Below, piece by piece: positions 17,337-24,215 of a stretch of 35,056 bases of DNA. Position 1 is the first letter of the stretch; each line of letters starts with the position of its first letter. The translations under genes and the position numbers were made by a program. The DNA lies in NCBI GenBank assembly GCA_902540265.1, contig CACBLW010000013.1, positions 1-35,056 on the forward strand, given 5' to 3'. The notes beneath the pieces were generated by a model that saw only the letters and a program-made list of their open reading frames with translations, did no database searches and was not told the DNA's origin. This DNA is from an uncultured Alphaproteobacteria bacterium. Lineage in GTDB: Bacteria > Pseudomonadota > Alphaproteobacteria > HIMB59 > GCA-002718135.

Positions 17337-18404
17337 ATGATTAGAATAATAACTTTTTTATCTACTTTTTTGGTATTTGCATTTGGTTCAGCATATGCAG
17401 ACCCTAAAAAAGTTGGATTTATATACATAGGTCCTCCAGGTGATCATGGTTGGACATATATGCATGATGTAGGTAGAAAATATATGGAGAGCCAGCTTGG
17501 TGACTCTATTACTACTACTTATCTTGAAAATATTCCTGAAAACGCAGATGCTGTGAGAGCAATCCGAAAACTAGCAGACTCAGGACATGATTTAATTTTT
17601 ACAACGTCTTTCAACTATATGGATCAGACACATGAAGTAGCTAAGGATTTTCCTGATATAAAATTTGAACATGCTACTGGGTACATCCAAGCAGATAACG
17701 TTGCAACGTATTCAGCTAGATTTTACGAAGGTAGAATGATTGAAGGCCATATTGCCGGTCATATGACTGAAACTAATACTATTGGTTATATAGCTTCATT
17801 CCCTATTCCTGAAGTTGTAAGAGGAATTAATGCATTTTATTTAGCGGCTTCAAAAGTAAATCCAGATATCAAAATGAAAATTATTTGGGTATTTACTTGG
17901 TATGACCCAGGTAAAGAAGCTGATGCAGCTAATACATTAATTAATCAAGGAGCTGATATAATTGTTCAGCATACCGATACATATGCTCCTTGCCAAGCTG
18001 CACAAAAAGCGGGTGTTTATGCATTTGGCCAAGCTTCAAACCAAGAAGAATTTTGTCCTGATGCACATTTAACTTCAATTGAAGATATTTGGGGTCCTTA
18101 CTATGCTGAAAGAGCAAAAGCTGTTGTGGACGGTACTTGGTCTTCTGGTGATACTTGGGATGGTATGGATAAAGGTATGGTTGTAATGTCACCATATAAT
18201 ACTAAACTTATGCCAGCAAGTTTAATTCAAGAAGCAGTAAATATGGAAGTTGGAATTAAAGATGGAACTATTCATCCTTTCACTGGTCCAATTTACAATC
18301 AAGCTGGTGAGCTTGTGGTGCCTGAAGGTGAAGTAGCGCCTGATGGAATGTTACTTGGAATGAACTTTTATGTTCAAGGTATTGACGGCGAAGTACCACA
18401 ATAA
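17337..18404 (+). CDS. Periplasmic BMP-family substrate-binding protein of the purine importer
   Basis: This 355-residue protein has a Sec signal peptide (MIRIITFLSTFLVFAFGSAYA, predicted cleavage after Ala21, AYA-DP). The mature part is a BMP/PnrA-type bilobal binding protein starting KKVGFIYIGPPGDHGWTYMHD. There is no lipobox cysteine, so it is soluble in the periplasm. Family members bind nucleosides or purine bases; I recall a Brucella relative crystallised with adenine. Position after the NupOPQ-like genes and the urate pathway argues for a purine ligand, but which one (xanthine, guanine, urate, nucleoside) is unknown. It has its own strong ribosome site and flanking hairpins, suggesting higher expression than the permeases. 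Confidence 0.93.
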   Translation: MIRIITFLSTFLVFAFGSAYADPKKVGFIYIGPPGDHGWTYMHDVGRKYMESQLGDSITTTYLENIPENADAVRAIRKLADSGHDLIFTTSFNYMDQTHEVAKDFPDIKFEHATGYIQADNVATYSARFYEGRMIEGHIAGHMTETNTIGYIASFPIPEVVRGINAFYLAASKVNPDIKMKIIWVFTWYDPGKEADAANTLINQGADIIVQHTDTYAPCQAAQKAGVYAFGQASNQEEFCPDAHLTSIEDIWGPYYAERAKAVVDGTWSSGDTWDGMDKGMVVMSPYNTKLMPASLIQEAVNMEVGIKDGTIHPFTGPIYNQAGELVVPEGEVAPDGMLLGMNFYVQGIDGEVPQ

Positions 18405-18420
18405 TTAAAATTCTTATAAC

Positions 18421-18451
18421 CCTCTCTCTTTTAAAGGGAGAGGTTTAATTC
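18421..18451 (+). terminator. Probable terminator or 3'-stabilising hairpin after the binding-protein gene
   Basis: CCTCTCTC (18421-18428) pairs with GGGAGAGG (18436-18443) across a seven-base TTTTAAA loop, with one G-U pair, followed by the broken T-run TTTAATTC. It is the most GC-rich stem in the intergenic DNA of this window. It may end most transcripts after the binding protein and let a fraction continue into the phosphoribosyltransferase gene 29 bases on. Confidence 0.6.
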
Positions 18452-18471
18452 TTAATTTCAAAGGAAGATTT

Positions 18472-18975
18472 ATGTCTGATTTACATATTAGTTGGGACGA
18501 ATATAGAAGTAAAACAGAAGATTTAGCAAAACAAATTCATAAGGATGGATGGCAATTTAATCAGGTTGTATGCATCGCAAAAGGAGGTATGAGAGTAGGG
18601 GATGTAATGGCAAGAATATTCGATGTTCCTTTAGCAATTCTTTCTGTTGAATCATATAAAGGTGAAGGGGTAAAAAATAAAAGAGGTGCAATCACATTTT
18701 CAAGAGATTTAGCAAAAACAAGCCCTAACATTGGATCAAAAGTTTTAATAGTAGATGATTTGGCAGACTCAGGAATTACTCTTAAAAAAAGTATTGATTG
18801 GTTAAATCATACTTATGGTTTTTATATAGATGAACCAATAAGAACTGGAGTTTTGTTTTATAAGTCAGTATCTTCATTTAAACCAAATTATTATGTTGAT
18901 TATTTAGAAGATTCTCCTTGGATACATATGCCTTATGAAGTTTATGAAACTATGAAACCAGAAGAACTTGGTTAA
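18472..18975 (+). CDS. Xanthine/guanine phosphoribosyltransferase
   Basis: This 167-residue type I phosphoribosyltransferase has the PRPP loop VLIVDDLADSGIT (91-103), CIAKGGM (34-40) as the pyrophosphate loop, and a C-terminal base-binding segment WIHMPYEVYE. It resembles Gpt-type enzymes that join PRPP to xanthine, guanine or hypoxanthine. It has an AAGGAAG ribosome site (18461-18467) and follows the purine importer. It probably recovers imported bases as nucleotides in competition with their breakdown by GuaD and XdhAB. Its stop shares TTAA with the convergent flavoprotein gene. The precise base preference cannot be fixed from sequence. Confidence 0.88.
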   Translation: MSDLHISWDEYRSKTEDLAKQIHKDGWQFNQVVCIAKGGMRVGDVMARIFDVPLAILSVESYKGEGVKNKRGAITFSRDLAKTSPNIGSKVLIVDDLADSGITLKKSIDWLNHTYGFYIDEPIRTGVLFYKSVSSFKPNYYVDYLEDSPWIHMPYEVYETMKPEELG

Positions 18976-19649
18976 AAAATTGAAGTAATTTCCTCAAACC
19001 TTTTCTTTTGTTTTGCAAACTTTGGAACTTTTACATTTTTATCTGGTCGTCCAACAATAAGTAAAACAAATGGTTTTTCATTAATAGGTCTTTTCAAAAT
19101 TTTATTAAGAAATGTCATTGGGCTTGGAGTGTGTGTTAACATTGCTAAGCCAGAAAAATGTAAACAAGTAATTAATATACCAGTAGCTATACCGACAGAC
19201 TCTTTTACATAATAATTTTTTATTTTCTTATTTTTTGAAACTGAAAATTTTTTCTCAAATATAGCTATTAAATAAGGTGCATTTTCAATAAATTTTTTAT
19301 TTTCATCAGTTCCTAAAGGAGTTAATGCATCTAACCATTCTTTAGGAGCTTTGTACTTATAAAAATTTTCTTCTTCTTTTTCTGCTTCTATTCTAATCTT
19401 CTTTTTTACGTTTTTATTTTTTATTACTACAAAATGCCAAGGTTGAAGATTTGCTCCACTTGGAGCTGATCCTGCAGATAAGATCGCATTTTTTATAATA
19501 TTTATATCGATTTTATCTTTTGAAAATTCACGTATGCTTCTTCTTTCTTTAATCTTATTATAAAATTTTTTTGAATTAATCTTCATTTCTTTGATAGTTT
19601 GATTTGAAAATTTTAAATCTTCAGCTATGTATTTTTTAACTTTATGCAT
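18972..19649 (-). CDS. Nitroreductase-fold flavoprotein of the iodotyrosine-deiodinase (IYD) group
   Basis: This 225-residue FMN protein has the phosphate-contacting RRSIREF at 36-42, APSGANLQPWHF at 62-73 and a C-terminal LLIVGRPD (196-203). Residues 85-225 align without gaps, as I recall the human sequence, to the lid of iodotyrosine deiodinase. Glu93, Tyr97 and Lys118 have the same spacing as its zwitterion-binding Glu157, Tyr161 and Lys182, and Trp105, Leu109, Leu112 and Thr114 also match. IYD reductively removes halogen from halotyrosines; bacterial members exist. The substrate here is unproven. The gene is convergent with the phosphoribosyltransferase (shared TTAA), and its ATG overlaps the divergent start of a small gene. 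Confidence 0.8.
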   Translation of the reverse strand: MHKVKKYIAEDLKFSNQTIKEMKINSKKFYNKIKERRSIREFSKDKIDINIIKNAILSAGSAPSGANLQPWHFVVIKNKNVKKKIRIEAEKEEENFYKYKAPKEWLDALTPLGTDENKKFIENAPYLIAIFEKKFSVSKNKKIKNYYVKESVGIATGILITCLHFSGLAMLTHTPSPMTFLNKILKRPINEKPFVLLIVGRPDKNVKVPKFAKQKKRFEEITSIF

Positions 19650-19832
19650 TGGTTAGTTATTATTATTGGGATACTATTAATTTCTCTATCAATTAGTAAT
19701 CCTCTATACAAACTAATTATAAAAAAACGAATAAGATTTAATCTTTTTATTGAAATCCTGTTCAGGATAATAATGTTTTTAGTTAGTGTAATTATTATTT
19801 TTCTAGGTTTGTACTTAGAGAGTATTTCTTAA
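19644..19832 (+). CDS. Small two-helix membrane protein, unknown
   Basis: This 62-residue protein has two hydrophobic helices (about 3-25 and 37-58) separated by a basic loop with KKRIRF, so both ends should face the periplasm by the positive-inside rule. I do not recognise a family. Its ORF exactly fills the space between its neighbours: the ATG lies inside ATGCAT shared with the divergent flavoprotein gene, and its TAA lies in the TTAA shared with the convergent rhodanese gene. That fit, and the otherwise gap-free genome, support it being real. Confidence 0.5.
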   Translation: MHWLVIIIGILLISLSISNPLYKLIIKKRIRFNLFIEILFRIIMFLVSVIIIFLGLYLESIS

Positions 19833-20161
19833 TATCTTCTTATATTTCTGTCAATTAAAGCAGCCCATGCGTCTATTCCGCCAAGTACATTAACACAATG
19901 ATTATAACCTTGTGCTTTAAGCCATTTACATACAGCTTGGCTTCTTGTACCGGTATGACACATTACAAAAATATTTTTTTTCTTATCTAATTCGGTGTAT
20001 CTTTTAGCAATCTCTGAAAGTTTCATGTGTATTGTACCTTTAATATGGGCATGATCTCTCTCAGTATCTTCTCTTACATCTATAATTTGAATTTTTTTGT
20101 CATCTTGTTTGAGTTCATTTAATTGATGAACTGTTATTTCACTGCTACTGTAAAGATCCAT
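19829..20161 (-). CDS. Single-domain rhodanese
   Basis: This 110-residue rhodanese domain has the active-site loop CHTGTRS at 68-74 (Cys68 as the persulfide carrier), IIDVRE at 26-31 and a closing GGIDAWA at 94-100. The domain moves sulfane sulfur to thiol acceptors; a GlpE-like role is possible but not provable. It lacks a signal peptide. It overlaps the convergent small membrane gene by four bases and is divergent from the 99-residue gene across a 109-base region containing a long AT palindrome. Confidence 0.88.
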   Translation of the reverse strand: MDLYSSSEITVHQLNELKQDDKKIQIIDVREDTERDHAHIKGTIHMKLSEIAKRYTELDKKKNIFVMCHTGTRSQAVCKWLKAQGYNHCVNVLGGIDAWAALIDRNIRRY

Positions 20162-20207
20162 TAGATTATCTTATTATAAATACTACTAGATTTCTACTAT
20201 TTTAAAT

Positions 20208-20232
20208 AAATTTAATTTTAAAAATTAAATTT
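20208..20232. repeat. Perfect 25-base AT-only palindrome in a divergent intergenic region
   Basis: AAATTTAATTTT (20208-20219), one A, then AAAATTAAATTT (20221-20232) form a perfect 12-base inverted repeat. AAAT just outside on the left (20204-20207) can extend it against ATTT (20236-20239) with a three-base bulge. It sits in the 109-base gap between the divergent rhodanese and 99-residue genes, where a terminator is not expected. A regulator-binding site or cruciform-prone element is possible. Confidence 0.5.
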
Positions 20233-20270
20233 GTTATTTCTAAGTTTTTCATGTAAGAGCGCATATCATT

Positions 20271-20570
20271 ATGACGAAGAAAATAACCTTTTCAGCTTTT
20301 GGTAGAGATTCATATTATCACAGAGATTGGTTTAAAAAAAATGGCTTCAAATTCGATAGAAGTTCTAGAAAATGGACTGTAGAAAATTTACCAATAGATA
20401 ATGCAGAAGAATTTGCCAGTTATTGTAGGAAATACGGTTTAACATTTGAACGATCTGATAGAATGATTACGGAATTTGATTACGCAGATTATCTCTGGGA
20501 TGGAAGAAGAGATGAATTTATGAAACCTTCTGAAAATATTGAAATTCCACAACCAAAAAATAAATTCTAA
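20271..20570 (+). CDS. Small soluble protein of unknown function
   Basis: This 99-residue protein is charged and aromatic, with no membrane segment. The core FKKNGFKFDRSSRKWTVE (20-37) has the pattern K..G.KFD...K.W. That pattern recalls short DUF5710-like domains which place a basic/aromatic strand next to nucleic-acid enzymes. The resemblance is only to that pattern, so no function is claimed. The C-terminal 30 residues are acidic, then proline-rich. It has its own upstream region with the 25-base palindrome, and the following EamA gene begins four bases after its stop. Confidence 0.65.
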   Translation: MTKKITFSAFGRDSYYHRDWFKKNGFKFDRSSRKWTVENLPIDNAEEFASYCRKYGLTFERSDRMITEFDYADYLWDGRRDEFMKPSENIEIPQPKNKF

Positions 20571-20573
20571 TTT

Positions 20574-21491
20574 TTGTTTAATAAATTATTATCAAATAAT
20601 TTAATACTTCTTATAATTTTAGCTGCAATTTGGGGGTCTTCTTTTTTTGTTATTAAAATTTGTCTGTCTAGTTTTACACCTACAAGTATTGCTTCCTTAA
20701 GATTAATTATAGCATCAATTTTCTTAATTATTTTATATTATTCATATAACAAGCATCCTAAATTAAATCTCGATTTAGTTTTAATTCTTTCTTTTATAGG
20801 CATTACTGGAAATTTTTTACCTTTCTATCTGATTAGTTGGGCTGAACAATACATCCCTTCTTCTACTGCAGGGTTATTAATGTCGGTTGGTCCCTTAATA
20901 ACATTACTAATGTCTCATGTTTTAACTTCAGACGATAAGTTTACTTGGGTTAAATTTTTATCAATTATTATAGGTTTTGCAGGTATTATTTTTATTTTAG
21001 ATATAAGTAAATTTAATTTTCAAGATGAAAACTACATTAGTACTTTAGCAAAAATTTTTGTGATTATAGCTGCATTTGGCTATATGATTTCAAATATTGC
21101 TGCTTATAATAAATTAAAGAAATTAAGCCCTATTTCGATTACTACTTTTGCTACATTATTTGGAGCGATAATATCATTGCCTTTTTTATTCTATGATTTT
21201 ATTAATTATGAGAATAATATTAATAAGATTTCTTTAATTTCTATTATTTATTTAGGTGTTTTTCCAACAGCTATTGCATTTCATATGCGCTATCATATAG
21301 TTAAACAATCTGGTCCGGTTTTCTTGTCTTATGTTGCCTATTTAATTCCTGTTTTTGCATTAATATGGGGATTCATATTTCTTTCTGAAAAAATAGTATT
21401 TAGTTCTGTATTCGGAATTGTTCTAGTTTTTATTGGTCTGTTTGTCGGGCAAAAAAGATCAATGAGTAAAATATCCGTAAAAAACATATAA
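20574..21491 (+). CDS. EamA-family (DMT) transporter
   Basis: This 305-residue membrane protein has about ten helices in two EamA repeats. The N-terminal repeat carries LAAIWGSSFFVIKI, and the second repeat ends with a long hydrophobic helix and a basic tail. The likely start is TTG at 20574, because no ATG occurs before the first helix and the WGSSFF motif needs this N-terminus. The substrate is unknown; relatives export amino acids or related metabolites. It probably shares a transcript with the preceding 99-residue gene, from which it is three bases away. Confidence 0.85.
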   Translation: MFNKLLSNNLILLIILAAIWGSSFFVIKICLSSFTPTSIASLRLIIASIFLIILYYSYNKHPKLNLDLVLILSFIGITGNFLPFYLISWAEQYIPSSTAGLLMSVGPLITLLMSHVLTSDDKFTWVKFLSIIIGFAGIIFILDISKFNFQDENYISTLAKIFVIIAAFGYMISNIAAYNKLKKLSPISITTFATLFGAIISLPFLFYDFINYENNINKISLISIIYLGVFPTAIAFHMRYHIVKQSGPVFLSYVAYLIPVFALIWGFIFLSEKIVFSSVFGIVLVFIGLFVGQKRSMSKISVKNI

Positions 21492-21589
21492 TACTAATAA
21501 AACAGCAATAAAAATAGACACATTTTTGAAGTTAAAGTATTTCATTTATAGTTGAAATTTAATTTTTTATAGTCCAATATACTTTTATT

Positions 21590-22954
21590 ATGAGCGACTC
21601 AATTAAATACTTACTTGAAGAAAATAAAGCACCAAAGTTTTGGTATAATATTAATGCAGACTTACCAAGTCCACCACCACCACCATTACACCCTGGAACT
21701 AAACAACCAGCTGGTCCTGATGACTTTGCTCCTTTATTTCCAATGAGTTTAATTATGCAAGAAGTTTCTACCGAAAGAGAAATAGAAATTCCTGAGCCAG
21801 TAAGAGAAGTATACAAACAATGGAGACCTTCTCCTTTATTTAGAGCAAGAAGGTTAGAAAAGTTTTTAGATACACCAGCTAAAATTTATTACAAATATGA
21901 AGGTGTTAGTCCTACAGGAAGTCACAAACCAAATACTGCAGTTCCGCAAGCATTTTTTAATAAAGAAGAAGGAATTAGTAAAATTTTTACTGAAACGGGT
22001 GCAGGTCAGTGGGGAAGTTCATTAGCTTTTGCAGGTCAGATCTTTGGTATAGATATAGAAGTTTTCATGGTTAAGGTTAGTTTTGATCATAAACCTTACA
22101 GAAAATTAATGATGCAATCGTTCGGCGCTAACTGTCACGCTAGTCCATCTAATTTAACTGACTTCGGTAACAAGTTATTATCAGAAAATCCTGATAACCC
22201 TGGTAGTTTGGGAATAGCTATATCAGAAGCAATAGAAGCAACTGTTAAAAGTGGAGGTAAAGCAAAATACTCACTTGGAAGTGTTTTAGGCCACGTTCTA
22301 ATGCATCAAACTATAAATGGTAATGAAGCTATTATGCAAATGGAGATGGCTGGAGATTATCCTGATATTATTGTTGGCTGTACAGGTGGTGGTAGTAATC
22401 TTTCTGGATTAATGTTTCCATTTTTAGGACAACAGTTAAGAGGTGGTCAAAAAATTGATATAATTGGTTGCGAGCCTGCATCATGTCCTTCATTTACTAA
22501 GGGTAAGTATGCTTACGATCATGGTGATATGGCAAAAATGACTCCATTAATTAAAATGCATACTCTTGGATCTGATTTCTTACCACCGGCTAATCACTCT
22601 GGTGGATTAAGATACCATGGCATGTCTTATCATTTAAGCCACTTATATGAGTTAGGTCTGATGAGAGCAAAGGCTTACGGTCAAAAAGATTGTTTTGAAG
22701 CTGGTTTAACCTTTGCAAAACAAGAAGGAATTATTCCTGCTCCAGAAGGAAACCATGCAATCAAAGGTGCTATTGATGCAGCTTTAGAATGTAAAGAAAA
22801 AGGCGAGTCAAAAACTATTCTCTTTAATTTATGTGGCCATGGATATTTTGATATGTCAGCTTATGATGATTATCTAAATGGATCAATGGCTGATGATGTT
22901 ATTGATGATGATGGAATAGGTAAATCTATTTCTCAAATACCAGAAGTAGCGTAA
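21590..22954 (+). CDS. Tryptophan synthase beta chain, type 2 (TrpB2)
   Basis: This 454-residue PLP enzyme has the Schiff-base Lys113 in GSHKPN, ETGAGQWG at 135-142 (Glu135 being the catalytic glutamate; Trp in place of the His of TrpB1 marks type 2) and the phosphate loop CTGGGSN at 264-270. It carries the long N-terminal extension of TrpB2, including a run of prolines at 28-32. TrpB2 makes tryptophan from serine and indole, often without a tight TrpA partner. No other trp gene is near; a serine operon starts 46 bases downstream on the same strand. The usual serine near the end of the active site is replaced by the sequence PAPEGNHA. Confidence 0.9.
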   Translation: MSDSIKYLLEENKAPKFWYNINADLPSPPPPPLHPGTKQPAGPDDFAPLFPMSLIMQEVSTEREIEIPEPVREVYKQWRPSPLFRARRLEKFLDTPAKIYYKYEGVSPTGSHKPNTAVPQAFFNKEEGISKIFTETGAGQWGSSLAFAGQIFGIDIEVFMVKVSFDHKPYRKLMMQSFGANCHASPSNLTDFGNKLLSENPDNPGSLGIAISEAIEATVKSGGKAKYSLGSVLGHVLMHQTINGNEAIMQMEMAGDYPDIIVGCTGGGSNLSGLMFPFLGQQLRGGQKIDIIGCEPASCPSFTKGKYAYDHGDMAKMTPLIKMHTLGSDFLPPANHSGGLRYHGMSYHLSHLYELGLMRAKAYGQKDCFEAGLTFAKQEGIIPAPEGNHAIKGAIDAALECKEKGESKTILFNLCGHGYFDMSAYDDYLNGSMADDVIDDDGIGKSISQIPEVA

Positions 22955-22975
22955 TTTAAGTTTAAATTTTTTTTT
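22953..22975 (+). terminator. Possible AT-stem terminator after trpB2
   Basis: AATTTAA and TTAAATT (22953-22959 and 22962-22968) form a short stem that starts within the trpB2 stop codon and is followed by a continuous T-run to 22975. The stem is all A/T and the loop tight, so termination would be weak. Confidence 0.35.
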
Positions 22976-23000
22976 ATTTAATTAAAGGTATTTCTTTATT

Positions 23001-24215
23001 ATGGTTGAAATTAAACCTTTTAAAGGTACACGTCCTTACAACGAAGATGCAAAAAATTTAATTGCTCCTTCTACTGATCATTTAAGTATTGAAAATATAG
23101 AAATATTTAAAAAAAATAATTATTGGAATTATTTAAAAATTTTGAATCCTGTTGGACAATTAAAAGAAGCAGATACTCTTTTAGAAGCAAAATCGCATTT
23201 TCAGGAAATGAAAGAAAATGATGTAATTAAAAAAGATAAAGAATTATTTTATTATATTTATCAAATTGAATTTCAAGGTCATACTCAACTAGGATTTTTA
23301 TCTCTTTCTAAAATCTCAGATTTTGTAGATAAAAAAATCAAAGCACATGAAAAAATATACGAAACAAGGATGAGAGAAAGAGCAGAGCAAATGTTAAATA
23401 TAAAAACACAAATTGGTCCTATTTATGTAGTATATAAAAAAAATAATAAGATAAAAGATTTGTTATCCTCTATTATATCAAATACTCCAGACTATGATTT
23501 TGAAAGCTTTGATAAATCTATTCATAAACTTTGGTGTGTTTCTGATAAATTTTTTATCGAAAAACTATCTTCTTTTTTTATAAATGAGGTAGATAATTTA
23601 TATATTGCTGATGGTCATCATAGAATGGGAGCAATGAAAATTATTGGAGAATTAAATTATAATAAAAATATTTTGCAGGAAGATTTTATGATAGCAGCAT
23701 TTCCAAGTGATGAAGCTAAAATATTTGATTATAATAGAGTTGTTAAAGATTTAAATGGTTTGACTGAAGAAAAGTTTTTAGAAATTCTTTCTGAAAACTT
23801 CGAAATAAAAAATGAAAAAAATCCATTCAAACCTCAATCAAATAAACAATTTGGAATGTACCATGAAAACAAGTGGTATTCATTGTATTTTAAAACTGAA
23901 TTAAAAACTGATAATTTTGTTGATACATTAGATATTAATATTTTAAACAATTTCATTTTTAAAAAACATTTAAATATTTCTAATGTTAATAGTGATGAAA
24001 GAATAAGATTTATTGCCGGATGCCATGGTTTGGAAGCATTAGAAAAAAAAGTTGATGAAAATAATGATAGTGTGGCATTTTCTATCTTCCCATCTTCAAT
24101 AAGTGATGTTATTACAGTCGCGAATAAAAATTTGACTATGCCTCCTAAATCAACATGGTTTGATCCAAAACCTTTAGATGGCTTAGTAGTTTATGAGTTT
24201 GAAAAAAGTATATGA
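23001..24215 (+). CDS. DUF1015 family protein in a serine operon
   Basis: This 404-residue soluble protein matches DUF1015 (COG4198): IKPFKGTRPY at the N-terminus, the IKAHEKIYE....R.ER stretch at 113-128, and the invariant YIADGHHR at 201-208. The function is unknown. A DGHHR-like motif is also found in ParB-fold serine kinases (SerK/SbnI), and some databases have labelled DUF1015 proteins as ParB-like. It heads an operon whose next genes, serC and serA, overlap it by four and eight bases. This links it to 3-phosphoglycerate-to-serine metabolism. A phosphoserine/serine role is inference. Confidence 0.85.
   Translation: MVEIKPFKGTRPYNEDAKNLIAPSTDHLSIENIEIFKKNNYWNYLKILNPVGQLKEADTLLEAKSHFQEMKENDVIKKDKELFYYIYQIEFQGHTQLGFLSLSKISDFVDKKIKAHEKIYETRMRERAEQMLNIKTQIGPIYVVYKKNNKIKDLLSSIISNTPDYDFESFDKSIHKLWCVSDKFFIEKLSSFFINEVDNLYIADGHHRMGAMKIIGELNYNKNILQEDFMIAAFPSDEAKIFDYNRVVKDLNGLTEEKFLEILSENFEIKNEKNPFKPQSNKQFGMYHENKWYSLYFKTELKTDNFVDTLDINILNNFIFKKHLNISNVNSDERIRFIAGCHGLEALEKKVDENNDSVAFSIFPSSISDVITVANKNLTMPPKSTWFDPKPLDGLVVYEFEKSI

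Noticed and set aside
21559-21816. Minus-strand frame opposite the start of trpB2
   Set aside because: Its glycine-rich stretch is only the complement of the proline codons in the TrpB2 N-terminus.
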